DNA of 64,000 nt from Qipengyuania profundimaris. Lineage in GTDB: Bacteria > Pseudomonadota > Alphaproteobacteria > Sphingomonadales > Sphingomonadaceae. Shown here in pieces: positions 1-8,992 of the stretch; within the stretch, counting starts at the first letter, position 1; each line of letters begins with the position of its first letter. The DNA lies in contig NZ_JAVAIM010000001.1 in assembly GCF_030717945.1 (NCBI RefSeq), positions 1,983,131 through 2,047,130 on the forward strand, in the 5' to 3' direction. Made by a program: the position numbers and the translations under genes. Under the pieces are notes generated by a model. The model saw only the letters and a list, made by a program, of their open reading frames with translations, made no database searches and was not told the origin of the DNA.

Positions 1-187
1 CCAGTGCGCCTTTCGACACCAGACGGCTTAGCAGCGTCTTGACGGTCGGCATCGACCAGTCACGCTGCGCGCAGACCCGATCGCACACGTCCGATGCACT
101 CATGGGGCTGTTTTTCCACAGCACCTCCATCACCGCATGTTCGGCTTCGCTGATCCGGTCACCGGGCGCGTCGTTGCGCTTTGCCAT
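1..187 (-). CDS. BlaI/MecI/CopY-family transcriptional repressor (N-terminal part)
   Basis: Only the first 62 codons lie in the window. The translation contains SEAEHAVMEVLWKNSP followed by ASDVCDRV and PTVKTLLSRLVSKGAL, the helix-turn-helix of BlaI/MecI/CopY penicillinase repressors. These dimeric regulators sit on TACA-N2-TGTA operators and are removed by a membrane sensor protease (BlaR1/MecR1, M56 family), usually encoded directly downstream; that gene would lie beyond the left edge. The ATG at 185-187 is preceded by AGGGAG about 9 bases upstream. Two operator-like sites lie in its promoter. What it regulates is unknown. Confidence 0.85.
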   Translation of the reverse strand, partial: MAKRNDAPGDRISEAEHAVMEVLWKNSPMSASDVCDRVCAQRDWSMPTVKTLLSRLVSKGAL

Positions 188-219
188 CCATCTGCTCCCT
201 GAGGGTAATCTGTATCGAT

Positions 220-252
220 TACGCTTGTAGCCAGCTCGACTACGCATGTAAA
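220..252 (-). promoter_or_regulatory. BlaI-type promoter with two TAC-N4-GTA operators
   Basis: TACGCTTGTA (220-229) and TACGCATGTA (241-250) both fit the TAC-N4-GTA half-site pattern of BlaI/MecI operators. Their starts are 21 bp apart, two helical turns. On the minus strand TTTACA (247-252) and TACAAG (224-229) are spaced 17 bp and can serve as -35 and -10 boxes for the repressor gene, so each operator overlaps one promoter box. This is the expected autoregulatory layout. The sites also lie upstream of the divergent ClpP-like gene. Operator use is inferred. Confidence 0.6.
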
Positions 253-337
253 CCTTTTATGCGGATAGCATAGCATGGAACACAGTTCGGAGCGGAACGC
301 TAAGCCCTTGCGATCTGCAAAAGGACCAAGCGACCCG

Positions 338-898
338 ATGAACGACACCGACCGCCAGAAAATCCTGACAGCGCCGCAGTTGCGACTCATCGGGAGCGTC
401 GACGAGGCAATGTATGCCGAATTCCGCAACCAGCTCAGCGCTGCGCCGCAGGATGGGCCGCTGGTGATTGCCATGACGACCCTGGGCGGCAATCCCGAAG
501 TCGCCCGCGCCATGGCGGACGACGTGCGCCTGATCCGCGATGCCGGACGGACGATCTATTTCCTCGGCAAGGCGGCGGTCTATTCCGCCGGGGCGACCTT
601 CATGGCGGGATTTCCGGTCGAGTGCCGGTATTTCACCAAAGGCTCGAGCATCCTGCTGCACGAGCGCCAGATCGCCAAGACGATCAATCTCAACGGTCCC
701 TTGCGGAGCTGCATCGCGCAGCTGAAGGCCGCGCTGAACGAAATCGAGCATTCGATCGACATCGAGGAAATGGGATTCCGCGAGATCACCGAGAATTCCG
801 AAGTGGATTTCGAAGAGGTCCGCGAGAAGGCACCGGACAATTGGTACATCCCCTGCGAGGAAGCAGCCGAGCGCGGACTGATCGCGGGTGTGATCTGA
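338..898 (+). CDS. ClpP-like serine protease (peptidase S14 / crotonase fold)
   Basis: A 186-residue protein with the ClpP fold. The nucleophile region reads VYSAGATFM (Ser about 83) and the histidine region SILLHER (His about 108), as in S14 peptidases; an N-terminal strand-turn TTLGGNPE matches the glycine-rich oxyanion region. It is divergent from ordinary ClpP (core PSGGGL-type motifs differ), so it is more likely an accessory or stand-alone relative than the main housekeeping subunit. The ATG at 338 follows AGGA about 12 bases upstream; an in-frame ATG at 275 has no good ribosome site. It diverges from the BlaI-type gene. Confidence 0.75.
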   Translation: MNDTDRQKILTAPQLRLIGSVDEAMYAEFRNQLSAAPQDGPLVIAMTTLGGNPEVARAMADDVRLIRDAGRTIYFLGKAAVYSAGATFMAGFPVECRYFTKGSSILLHERQIAKTINLNGPLRSCIAQLKAALNEIEHSIDIEEMGFREITENSEVDFEEVREKAPDNWYIPCEEAAERGLIAGVI

Positions 899-924
899 AT
901 GTCCTCCGTGGCATGGTGCGGGGC

Positions 925-1566
925 ATGACTAATCGACTCGCTCTTGCCGCCCTCGCCCTGTTCGCCGCGCCCCTCGCCGCGCAGGACGCCGACACCGATG
1001 CTTTCCCTGCTCCCGCGACCGAACTCGTCGTGCTGGAGACGACGGCGGGCGACATCACTGTGGAGCTGGAGACGGAGCGGGCACCGATCACGACGGCCAA
1101 TTTCCTGCGCTATGTCGACGAGGACCGGTTCGACGGCATCGTCTTCTATCGCGCGATGAGACTCGACTATGGCGAACCGCCCAACGGCCTGATCCAGGCC
1201 GGCACGCAGAACGACCCCGAGCGCATCCTGCCCGGCATCGCGCATGAGCCGACCAGCGAGACCGGCCTCAGCCACACCGATGGTGCCCTGTCGATGGCGC
1301 GGCTCGAGCCGGGCACGGCGACCGGCGACTTCTCGATCATGGTCAAGGACCAGACCGGTCTCGACGCGATGCCCGATAGCGACGACCCGAACGAGCGGGT
1401 GGGCTATGCCGTGTTCGGCTATGTCGTGGACGGAATGGACGTCGTGCATGCGATCCACGCGATGCCGACCGATCCCGACAAGGGCGAAGGCTGGATGAAA
1501 GGGCAGATGCTGGCCGACCCGGTGGTGATCGTCGATGTCCGGCGGGTGGAACAGCCGACCGGCTAA
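925..1566 (+). CDS. exported cyclophilin-type peptidyl-prolyl isomerase
   Basis: A 213-residue protein with a typical signal peptide (LALAALALFAAPLAAQ), then a cyclophilin domain: LETTAGDITVELETERAP, TANFLRYVD, FDGIVFYRAM, and MARLEPGTATGDFSIM. The domain catalyses cis-trans isomerisation of X-Pro bonds, here in the periplasm. The usual cyclophilin arginine and the glutamine of the QGG segment are replaced (IQAGTQND), as in several proteobacterial secreted members. The start at 925 puts the basic N-region next to the hydrophobic core; 913 is also in frame. It converges with the HExxH lipoprotein gene. Confidence 0.85.
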   Translation: MTNRLALAALALFAAPLAAQDADTDAFPAPATELVVLETTAGDITVELETERAPITTANFLRYVDEDRFDGIVFYRAMRLDYGEPPNGLIQAGTQNDPERILPGIAHEPTSETGLSHTDGALSMARLEPGTATGDFSIMVKDQTGLDAMPDSDDPNERVGYAVFGYVVDGMDVVHAIHAMPTDPDKGEGWMKGQMLADPVVIVDVRRVEQPTG

Positions 1567-2459
1567 CACTCTTCGGCGGTGTTTTCCGGCGGCGGCCCTG
1601 GCGGGACGCGGGCAGGGTGCTGCCAGAACGGGTCGCTTTCAAGGCGGTGATTGTCGCCATACGCTTCGGCCAGTGCCGCATAGAGCTGCGGATCGTAAGC
1701 GGCGAGGTCCTGGTGGTTCAGGATGCGCCGCCCATCGAAGGCTTGCAGGCGGTTGGAATCGAACCAGAACTGCGTGCCTTCCGCCCAATACTCCTGGATG
1801 GTCGTCGTCGTATATTCGTTGAGCCAGAGATTGGTCGCAAGCGCATTGTCGTACGCCGCCTGCACCCGCGCGTAGAGTGCCGGATCGACGGCATGGATCG
1901 CAAATAGGACATTGTGCGCCATCTCGTGGACGAAGATCGTTTCGCCGAAATAGCGGCTGACGGGCAGGCCGAGCACGTCCTCTTCCGAACCGACCGTCCG
2001 CTCGCCCCCAATAGCACGGGCGCGGTTGTCCCAATATTCGCGATCCGAAAGCCGCCCGATGCGCGTGTCGTAGAGTTTGCGCTCGCACCGCGTGAGACGC
2101 GGATCGTCGAAGGCGGGCTTGGTCCAGTCGGCATTCTCCGGCAGGTCGAGCAGCGCTTCGTCTACTGCCATGATCGCGACGCGGTAATCGTTCGCCGCGA
2201 GCCATTCGGCGAGTTCAGGCCGGTGCGCGAACATGCCTTGCGCCATGTTGCGGGCGGCGAAGAGCGCTTCGTCAGGCACCTTGACGGAGGACAGGATCGG
2301 GATGCCGCGCGCGGTCACTTGCTTGGTGTAGAACGGCGGTGCGCTCAGCTCAGGCGACGGCGCTGTCGGCCCGGTCGCGCAGGATGACAGCGCGGTAGCG
2401 AACAACAGCGCGAGGGCGCTGCGCCTTCTAGTCGCGCGGCTGCCGGGCAAGCCTGCCAA
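1563..2459 (-). CDS. HExxH-containing lipoprotein, putative zinc metalloprotease
   Basis: About 298 residues. The N-terminus has a lipoprotein signal (ALALLFATALSSC). The centre has FVHEMAHNVLFAIH, an HExxH zinc site, followed about 40 residues later by TTIQEYWAEG, whose glutamates could be the third ligand as in gluzincins. I cannot name a closer family. No ATG precedes the signal; TTG codons at 2459 and 2450 (minus strand) are the plausible starts, placing the gene overlapping the end of the upstream M20 peptidase gene, which suggests coupling. The last gene of the sdh-led minus-strand run. Confidence 0.6.
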   Translation of the reverse strand: MAGLPGSRATRRRSALALLFATALSSCATGPTAPSPELSAPPFYTKQVTARGIPILSSVKVPDEALFAARNMAQGMFAHRPELAEWLAANDYRVAIMAVDEALLDLPENADWTKPAFDDPRLTRCERKLYDTRIGRLSDREYWDNRARAIGGERTVGSEEDVLGLPVSRYFGETIFVHEMAHNVLFAIHAVDPALYARVQAAYDNALATNLWLNEYTTTTIQEYWAEGTQFWFDSNRLQAFDGRRILNHQDLAAYDPQLYAALAEAYGDNHRLESDPFWQHPARVPPGPPPENTAEEC

Positions 2460-3738
2460 CCAGGATCGCTGTGCGCATGGCCTGCCGCGCGATCGTGGGC
2501 AGGTCGATATATTCGCCCTCGGCATGGCTGCCGCCGCCGCCCGGCCCCATGCCCGCCAATCCATCGACATAAGGCGCGACGAAACTGATGTCCGCAGCGC
2601 CGCGGCGCGAGGGCGGATAGGGTTGCTGTTCATCCAGCCCGAGATCGGCATTGATGCGATTGAGCTGCGCGAGAAGGTCGCGATTGCCGTCGGTCGGGGC
2701 CATCGGCGGGTAGCGGGACTCGAAGTCGAACTCGGCGCTGGTGCCGGGCAGGTTGTCCGCCACGATGGCTCGCATCTTCGCCACGATCCGCTCGTCCTGC
2801 TCGGGCGTCAGCGTGCGGAGATCCCCGCGCGCCACGGCCACGGAGGGAATGATGTTGGTCTTGCCTTCGGTCGTCGCGGAGAGCTCATCCTCCGCCAGCT
2901 CGGCAGGAGTTCCGCCGGCAATCAAGCCGACATTGAACGTCGCGTTCTCTTCCGGCAGCTCGGCCCGGAAACGGTCGAGGATGCGGACCATCTCGTAGAC
3001 TGCGCCGTAGCCGGAACTCCCGGAGAAAATGCCGGAGCTATGACCGCTGGCCGACCGCGTGGTCAGCGTCCAGTTGGACGAAGACCGGCGCGCGATCACG
3101 CCTGCGTCGTTGCCGTCGAGCGTCGAAAGCCCCTCGAACCCCAGAGCCACATCCGCCCATTGCCCTGCCTCAATCAGATCGCAGCGGGCCTCTTCCAGTG
3201 GGTCGCCCGCATCTTCCTCGTCGCCGGTCAGCGCCACGACGATATTCGCACCGTCCAGCGTTCCGGCGGCCTGCATGGCGCGCAGAGCCGAGAGGATGAC
3301 GATGACCCCGCCCTTGTCGTCGAGAATGCCGGGTCCGACGGCCCGGTCGCCATCACGCATGAAACCGGTGAAGGGGGAGGACGGCTCGAACACCGTATCG
3401 AGGTGCCCGATCATCAGGATGCGCTTGGTATCGGGATCGCCGAGACGACGGGCGAAGAGGTGCCCCGCACGGCCCGCCGCCGACTGGTCGATCCACTGGA
3501 CCGTGAAACCGAGCTCTTCGAATGCCGGCATCAGCATATCCGCGACGGCCTTCACGCCTTCGTGATTATGCGTGCCCGAGTTGACGCGGGTGATCTGCTC
3601 GAGCGCATTCACGTCGCGCTCGAAGCCTGCATCGACAGCCTGGACGGCCACCTGTTCGGGCGCGGAAAGCTGCGCCGATAGCGGGCTGGCAAGCAGGGCT
3701 GCTGCAATCGCGCCCGCTGCCAGTCCCGCAATCCGCAT
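2428..3738 (-). CDS. secreted M20-family metallopeptidase
   Basis: A 436-residue protein with a signal peptide ([16 protein letters not shown]...SAQ). M20 dinuclear-zinc ligands are all visible: MIGHLDTVFEP (His, Asp), GPGILDDKGG (bridging Asp), LTGDEEDAG (general-base Glu and ligand Glu) and the terminal GGSHAEGEYID histidine. Members are exo- or dipeptidases or deacetylases; the DTVF and SRRGAADISF segments resemble the carboxypeptidase G2-like branch. The ATG at 3736-3738 overlaps the sdhA stop as TGATG, so translation is probably coupled to succinate dehydrogenase. Substrate unknown. Confidence 0.85.
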   Translation of the reverse strand: MRIAGLAAGAIAAALLASPLSAQLSAPEQVAVQAVDAGFERDVNALEQITRVNSGTHNHEGVKAVADMLMPAFEELGFTVQWIDQSAAGRAGHLFARRLGDPDTKRILMIGHLDTVFEPSSPFTGFMRDGDRAVGPGILDDKGGVIVILSALRAMQAAGTLDGANIVVALTGDEEDAGDPLEEARCDLIEAGQWADVALGFEGLSTLDGNDAGVIARRSSSNWTLTTRSASGHSSGIFSGSSGYGAVYEMVRILDRFRAELPEENATFNVGLIAGGTPAELAEDELSATTEGKTNIIPSVAVARGDLRTLTPEQDERIVAKMRAIVADNLPGTSAEFDFESRYPPMAPTDGNRDLLAQLNRINADLGLDEQQPYPPSRRGAADISFVAPYVDGLAGMGPGGGGSHAEGEYIDLPTIARQAMRTAILVGRLARQPRD

Positions 3739-5579
3739 CAGTAAACCCGCTTCTTCGGCTCGATATATTTGATGTCGTCGGTCAGCGTGTATTCGTGCAC
3801 CGGGCGGTAATCGATCTTCACGCCGCCGCCGTTTCCACCCCAGCCATCGAACCAGGCGATTGTGTGCTTCATCCACTCGGCATCGTTGCGCTCGGGGAAG
3901 TCCTCATGCGCGTGGGCACCGCGGCTTTCCTTGCGGTTTTCCGCCGAGGCCATCGTGACATTGGCCTGCGCCATGAGATTGTCGAGCTCGAGCGTTTCGA
4001 TGAGGTCGCTGTTCCAAATGAGCGAGCGGTCGAAGACCTTCACGTCCTCCATCCGCTTGTTGATCTGCTTCAGGTTCTCGACGCCCTCGGCCATCAGCTT
4101 GCTGTCGCGGAAGACCGCCGCGTGGCGGGTCATGGTCTTCTGCATGTCTGCGCGCAGCGCCGCTGTCGGTGTGCTGCCGTCGGCATAGCGGAAGTGGTCG
4201 AGGCGGCTCAGCGACATTTCGGCGCTGTCTCCGGGCAACTCGTCATGGCTGGTGCCGGGCTTGATCAGGTCGCGCAGGCGGTGGCCGGTCGCGCGGCCGA
4301 ACACCACGAGGTCGATCAGCGAGTTCGAGCCAAGGCGGTTGGCGCCATGGACCGACACGCAGGCTGCCTCGCCCACGGCGAACAGGCCGGGGACGATCTT
4401 TTCCGGATCGGCCTTGTCGCCCGCCATCACTTCGCCGTGGAAGTTACAGGGGATCCCGCCCATGTTGTAATGCACGGTCGGCGTCACCGGCAGCGGCTCG
4501 CGGGTCAGGTCGACGCCGGCGAAGATCTTGCCGCTCTCCGTAATGCCCGGCAAGCGCTGGGCTAGCACGGCGGGATCGATGTGGTCGAGGTGGAGGTAGA
4601 TGTGGTCCTTTTCCGGACCGACGCCGCGCCCTTCGCGCATCTCCAACGCCATCGAGCGGCTGACGACGTCGCGCGAAGCGAGGTCCTTCGCGCTCGGCGC
4701 ATAGCGTTCCATGAACCGCTCACCTTCGGAGTTGGTAAGGTATCCGCCCTCGCCGCGCGCGCCCTCGGTGATGAGCACGCCCGCGCCGTAAATGCCGGTC
4801 GGGTGGAACTGGACGAATTCCATGTCCTGCAGCGGGAGTCCCGCGCGCAGCACCATGCCGCCGCCATCGCCGGTGCAGGTGTGGGCGCTGGTCGCGGTGA
4901 AGTAGCAGCGGCCATAGCCGCCGGTGGCCAGCACCACGGCCTTGGCGCGGAAGCGGTGGATCGTCCCGTCATCCAGGCACATCGCGATCACGCCGACGCA
5001 GATTTTGCCCTCGGGCGTGTCCTTCATGATCAGGTCGAGTGCGAAATACTCGATGAAGAAGTCCGCATCGTATTTCAGGCTCTGCTGGTAGAGCGCGTGC
5101 AGCATGGCGTGGCCGGTACGGTCGGCGGCGGCGCAAGTGCGCTGCACCGGCGGGCCTTCGCCCATGTTCTGCATGTGGCCGCCAAAGGGGCGCTGATAGA
5201 TCGTCCCGTCATCGTTGCGGCTGAAGGGCACGCCGGCGTGCTCCAGTTCGTAGACCGCCTGCGGGGCCTCGCGCACGAGATATTCGATCGCGTCCTGGTC
5301 GCCGAGCCAGTCGGAGCCCTTCACGGTATCGTACATGTGCCATGACCAGTGGTCTGGCGAATTGTTGCCCAGCGAAGCCGCGATGCCGCCTTGCGCTGCC
5401 ACGGTGTGCGAACGCGTGGGGAACACCTTGGAGATGTTCGCCGTCTTCAGCCCCGCCTCGGCTGTGCCCATGGTAGCACGCAGCCCGCTGCCGCCAGCGC
5501 CCACGACGACGACATCGTAGGTGTGGTCGACGATCGGATAGGCTCGGTCGCCGATGGTGAAAGTGTCGCTGCTGGCCAT
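3738..5579 (-). CDS. sdhA: succinate dehydrogenase flavoprotein subunit
   Basis: A 613-residue flavoprotein that oxidises succinate to fumarate in complex II on the inner membrane. Seen: the dinucleotide fold [15 protein letters not shown], the covalent-FAD segment [18 protein letters not shown], the substrate loop [22 protein letters not shown] and the C-terminal [19 protein letters not shown]. Length is normal for the family. It overlaps sdhD upstream (TGATG) and the M20 peptidase gene downstream in the same way. The iron-sulfur subunit gene sdhB, which normally follows, is absent from this window. Confidence 0.97.
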   Translation of the reverse strand: MASSDTFTIGDRAYPIVDHTYDVVVVGAGGSGLRATMGTAEAGLKTANISKVFPTRSHTVAAQGGIAASLGNNSPDHWSWHMYDTVKGSDWLGDQDAIEYLVREAPQAVYELEHAGVPFSRNDDGTIYQRPFGGHMQNMGEGPPVQRTCAAADRTGHAMLHALYQQSLKYDADFFIEYFALDLIMKDTPEGKICVGVIAMCLDDGTIHRFRAKAVVLATGGYGRCYFTATSAHTCTGDGGGMVLRAGLPLQDMEFVQFHPTGIYGAGVLITEGARGEGGYLTNSEGERFMERYAPSAKDLASRDVVSRSMALEMREGRGVGPEKDHIYLHLDHIDPAVLAQRLPGITESGKIFAGVDLTREPLPVTPTVHYNMGGIPCNFHGEVMAGDKADPEKIVPGLFAVGEAACVSVHGANRLGSNSLIDLVVFGRATGHRLRDLIKPGTSHDELPGDSAEMSLSRLDHFRYADGSTPTAALRADMQKTMTRHAAVFRDSKLMAEGVENLKQINKRMEDVKVFDRSLIWNSDLIETLELDNLMAQANVTMASAENRKESRGAHAHEDFPERNDAEWMKHTIAWFDGWGGNGGGVKIDYRPVHEYTLTDDIKYIEPKKRVY

Positions 5580-5965
5580 CAGGCGGCTCCTCCAAGGGCG
5601 AGGCGCGCGATGGACACGATGCCGAAGGCCGCGCCGCCGATGGTTGCAAGGTTGAGAAGAACAAGAGTGCCGAACTTGGTGCCGGCGTCATGGACATAAT
5701 CCTCGATCAGCACCTGCAGGCCGAGCCGCGCGTGCCAGAAGACCGAGATCACCAGCAGCGCCAGCGCCGTGGCGGGTAGCGTCTGCGAGGCCCAGCCGGT
5801 CATGGTTGCGTAATCATAGCTCGGCAGCAGCGCGAGGCTGATGACGAGAAACAGCATCAGCACCAGGTTGCCGACGGCGGTAAAGCGCTGCAGCAGCCAA
5901 TGATGCGCGCCTTCATGCGCCGAGCCGAGCCCGCGCACGCGTCCGATGGAGGTTCCATTACCCAT
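5579..5965 (-). CDS. sdhD: succinate dehydrogenase hydrophobic membrane anchor subunit
   Basis: A 128-residue membrane protein with three hydrophobic segments. The sequence [16 protein letters not shown] carries the histidine expected to ligate haem b and the conserved tyrosine of the quinone site. With SdhC it anchors complex II and passes electrons to ubiquinone. The gene lies 9 bases after sdhC and its stop overlaps the sdhA start by one base, so the three genes form one transcription unit. Confidence 0.93.
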   Translation of the reverse strand: MGNGTSIGRVRGLGSAHEGAHHWLLQRFTAVGNLVLMLFLVISLALLPSYDYATMTGWASQTLPATALALLVISVFWHARLGLQVLIEDYVHDAGTKFGTLVLLNLATIGGAAFGIVSIARLALGGAA

Positions 5966-5974
5966 GGTTGCGGC

Positions 5975-6364
5975 TCACTTCAGGAGATTGAGGAAGATGA
6001 CGGCCCACAGCGCGGCCGTCATGAACAGGGCGATCAGCGGTGCCACGATCGACCACGTCTTGTTGGTGTCGAGTTCGTAGCCCGCACCGATGTCGAGCAC
6101 GAAATGGCGCAGGCCGCTCATCATGTGGGTGAAGAAAGCCCAGCTGAGGCCGACTAGGACGATCATGCCGATGGGCGAGCCCATGACGCTTTCGAAGGTC
6201 GCATAGGCTTCCGGACCGCCGGCCATCGCGCCCAGCCACCACAGCAATACGCCGAGGCCGACGGTCGCCATGCCGTCGCCGGTGATGCGGTGGAGGATGG
6301 AGATCGCCATGTGCGGGCCCCATTTCCAGACTTGCAGATGTGGCGCCATTGGCCGGTTTGCCAT
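5975..6364 (-). CDS. sdhC: succinate dehydrogenase cytochrome b556 subunit
   Basis: A 129-residue protein with the family signature SILHRITG near residue 23 and SGLRHFVLDIG, where the histidine ligates haem. Three transmembrane helices are evident. It is the first gene of the sdhCDA unit. Its start faces that of a short-chain dehydrogenase gene across about 110 bases, which must hold both promoters. Confidence 0.95.
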   Translation of the reverse strand: MANRPMAPHLQVWKWGPHMAISILHRITGDGMATVGLGVLLWWLGAMAGGPEAYATFESVMGSPIGMIVLVGLSWAFFTHMMSGLRHFVLDIGAGYELDTNKTWSIVAPLIALFMTAALWAVIFLNLLK

Positions 6365-6473
6365 GTATTCTCACCCGAAAAGCTGACGTGTTGCGCTCCA
6401 CTTAGCGAAGTGCGCGCTCTGCGCAAGGCACGCGGCCTCGACAAGTGCTGCAAATTTCCGAATAGCGTGATGC

Positions 6474-7184
6474 ATGACATGCATCTTGCTCACAGGCTCC
6501 TCGCGCGGAATCGGCGCAGCGGCCAAGACCCTGTTCGAAGCGCGCGGCGTGAAAACCGTCGGCCAGGCGACCTCCAGTAGTGCGGTCGACACTGTGCCCG
6601 CCGACTTCACCGATCCCGGTGCCCCGCACGAATTATGGGAAGCCGCGCTCGCCCGGGCGGGTGGAGAGATCGACGTGCTGGTCAACAATGCCGGGCTGTT
6701 CGATCCCAACCCGCTCGACCGGTCGGACATCGAATGGCTCGATGCGTGGGAAGATACGCTGCGGATCAATCTCACCGCTGCCGCGCAGTTGAGTCGCTTC
6801 GCCGTGCGCCACTGGCAGGAGCGCGGTGTCGGCGGCAGGATCGTCCACGTCGCCAGCCGCGCAGGCCATCGTGGCGATTCTCCGGCGCATTGGCACTACG
6901 CTGCTGCCAAGGGTGGAATGCTCGCGATGCACAAGACGATAGCGCGTCAATATGCCAGCGAAGGCATCCTGAGCTTCGCAATCACGCCGGGCTTTACCGA
7001 TACTGCGATGGCGGGCGACTATCTGGAAAGCCGCGGCGGGCCGGGCCTGCTCGCCGACATCCCGCTCGGCCGCGTCGCGCAGCCGGAGGAGATCGGCAAA
7101 CTGATCGAATTCTGCGCCCTCGACGCGCCGCCCAGCATGACCGGGGCGACGCTCGACGCCAATGGAGCCAGCTATGTTCGCTAG
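6474..7184 (+). CDS. short-chain dehydrogenase/reductase
   Basis: A 236-residue classical-type SDR. The cofactor loop TGSSRGIG starts at residue 7, followed by NNAG, the serine in HVASRAGH and the YAAAK catalytic pair (HYAAAKGG). A C-terminal ITPGFTDTAM segment and VAQPEEIG also fit. Probably an NAD(P)-dependent oxidoreductase of unknown substrate. The ATG at 6474 is one of three closely spaced ATGs but is the only one in frame at this point. The 3' end overlaps the metallo-beta-lactamase gene by 11 bases, so the two are probably co-transcribed. Confidence 0.88.
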   Translation: MTCILLTGSSRGIGAAAKTLFEARGVKTVGQATSSSAVDTVPADFTDPGAPHELWEAALARAGGEIDVLVNNAGLFDPNPLDRSDIEWLDAWEDTLRINLTAAAQLSRFAVRHWQERGVGGRIVHVASRAGHRGDSPAHWHYAAAKGGMLAMHKTIARQYASEGILSFAITPGFTDTAMAGDYLESRGGPGLLADIPLGRVAQPEEIGKLIEFCALDAPPSMTGATLDANGASYVR

Positions 7185-8094
7185 GATTGCACCTCTATTG
7201 CTGCTGGCCGGGTGCACCGCAGCGCATACCCCTCAGCCCGCTGCCCTGCCCGCGCTCCCGCAGGCAGGGCTTTCTTCCACGCAATTCGCCGAGCAATGCG
7301 AGCCGTGGGACGAGTGGGATAAGCCCGCCCCGCCCTTCCGCATCCTCGGCAACAGCTGGTATGTCGGCACCTGCGGGATCGCCTCGATCCTGATCGCCGA
7401 TCCGGCCGGGCATGTGCTGATCGACAGCGGGACCGAAAAAGGGGCCGAGGTCGTCCTCGCGAACCTGCGGACCATCGGCGTCGATCCGAAAGACGTGCGC
7501 TACATCCTCGCGAGCCACGAACATTTCGACCACGTCGGCGGGCACGCGGTGCTGGCGGCGGCGACCGGAGCGGAGATCGTCGCTTCGGCCGAAGCTGCGC
7601 CTGTCCTCCAAACCGGCAAGGTATTGCCCGATGACCCACAGGCCGATGCCGGACATCCGGACATGACGCCGGTGACGGTCGCGCGCATCGTGGCGGACGG
7701 CGAGGTACTAACACTAGGCGATATCGCGATTACAGCCCATCTCACGCCTGGTCATAGTCCGGGAGCGACGAGCTGGACCTGGACCGCCTGCTCCGACCCG
7801 GACGAGCCGCCGGTCTGCCGCCGCCTCGCCTATGTCGATAGCCTCTCGCCAGTCTCTGCGGACAGCTATCGCTTTAGCGATCATCCCGATGTCGTTGGAA
7901 CCTTCCGCTCCAGCCTCGCCAGGGTCGCGGCCCTGCCCTGTGACGAATTGCTGACGCCGCACCCTTCCGCCAGCCAGATGATCCAGAAGCTGCGTAGCGG
8001 TTCGCTCGGCGTGGCCGGACAGTGCCAGGCCTACGCACGCGCGATCGGCGAACGGCTCGACAAGCGTCTTGCCGAGGAAGCTGCCGGTGGCTGA
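7174..8094 (+). CDS. subclass B3 metallo-beta-lactamase, predicted lipoprotein
   Basis: A 306-residue protein. The zinc-1 motif HEHFDH (His115, His117, Asp119, His120), the TPGHSPGATSWTW block (His194), the DSLSP segment and DELLTPHPSAS (His263) are the diagnostic B3 set, in the right order and spacing. B3 enzymes hydrolyse penicillins, cephalosporins and carbapenems with two zinc ions. The signal peptide ends in LLLLAGC, a lipobox, so the protein is probably membrane-anchored. GGAG lies 7 bases before the ATG. It overlaps the SDR upstream and prmA downstream by 8 bases. Activity is inferred; some relatives act on other substrates. Confidence 0.85.
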   Translation: MFARIAPLLLLAGCTAAHTPQPAALPALPQAGLSSTQFAEQCEPWDEWDKPAPPFRILGNSWYVGTCGIASILIADPAGHVLIDSGTEKGAEVVLANLRTIGVDPKDVRYILASHEHFDHVGGHAVLAAATGAEIVASAEAAPVLQTGKVLPDDPQADAGHPDMTPVTVARIVADGEVLTLGDIAITAHLTPGHSPGATSWTWTACSDPDEPPVCRRLAYVDSLSPVSADSYRFSDHPDVVGTFRSSLARVAALPCDELLTPHPSASQMIQKLRSGSLGVAGQCQAYARAIGERLDKRLAEEAAGG

Positions 8095-8992
8095 CAGCTG
8101 GAAGATCTACACCGAGTGCTCGAAGGATCAGGCGACGGCCGCGCTCGTCGCGCATGAGGAGGACCTCGACTGGCCGGCCGATTGGGTGGTGACCGGGATG
8201 GAGGTTGCCGACCACCTGCCGGACGATTGGACCTTCGAAGTCTATTTGGACCATAAGCCCAAACCAGCCGACATAAAGCGCGTCGCCGCCCTTTTCGAAG
8301 GCAAGGCACCCGCGCTGATCGGCGAGAAACTGCCCGACACCGACTGGGTGGTCGAAAGCCAGAAGGGCGTCGATCCGATCCGCGCGGGGCGCTTCCATGT
8401 TCGAACGCCGGAGCATGCGGCCGACCCCGAGCTGGTCGATTTCGTCATCCCCGCCAGCCAGGCTTTCGGGACCGGACAGCACCAGACCACTGCCGGTTGC
8501 CTCGCCATGCTCGACCTGATGAAGCGCGAGGGCGTGTCGGCGCGCAATATAGCCGATATCGGCACCGGCACCGGTCTGCTCGCCTTCGCCGCGCTGCACC
8601 TGTGGCCGAATGCGAAGGCGACCGCGTCCGACATCGATGCCGTTTGTGCAGGCGTCGTCGCCGACAATTGCGAGCTCAACGGCATTCCGCAAGGAGCCGG
8701 TTCCGGCGCGCTGACGATGGTGATTGCCAATGGCATGGCCGATGCGCTGCTCGAAGCGCGCGGACCGTACGACCTTTTCATCGCCAATATCCTCGCCGGG
8801 CCATTGGTCGAACTCGCACCCGAGTTCGCCGCAGCGATGACACCGGGTGCGAACCTCTTGCTGGCGGGCCTGCTGGAAACCCAAGAGCCCCAGGTGCGTC
8901 AAGCCTATCGCGCGCTCGGCTTCCGGCTCGCCCGGCGGCTGGTGAACGGCGACTGGTCGATCCTCTGGCTGCGCAAGAGCCGGGTGCGGTGA
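8087..8992 (+). CDS. prmA: ribosomal protein L11 methyltransferase
   Basis: A 301-residue SAM-dependent methyltransferase. It shows the PrmA signatures AFGTGQHQTTAGCL, DIGTGTGLLAFAAL (motif I), ASDIDAVC and LFIANILAGPLVELAP, the last being the NIL(A)xPL catalytic segment. PrmA trimethylates lysines and the N-terminus of ribosomal protein L11. I chose the GTG at 8087, which has GAGGA 9 bases upstream and overlaps the end of the beta-lactamase gene; a TTG at 8069 is less likely. It overlaps the next gene by four bases (GTGA). Confidence 0.92.
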   Translation: MADSWKIYTECSKDQATAALVAHEEDLDWPADWVVTGMEVADHLPDDWTFEVYLDHKPKPADIKRVAALFEGKAPALIGEKLPDTDWVVESQKGVDPIRAGRFHVRTPEHAADPELVDFVIPASQAFGTGQHQTTAGCLAMLDLMKREGVSARNIADIGTGTGLLAFAALHLWPNAKATASDIDAVCAGVVADNCELNGIPQGAGSGALTMVIANGMADALLEARGPYDLFIANILAGPLVELAPEFAAAMTPGANLLLAGLLETQEPQVRQAYRALGFRLARRLVNGDWSILWLRKSRVR

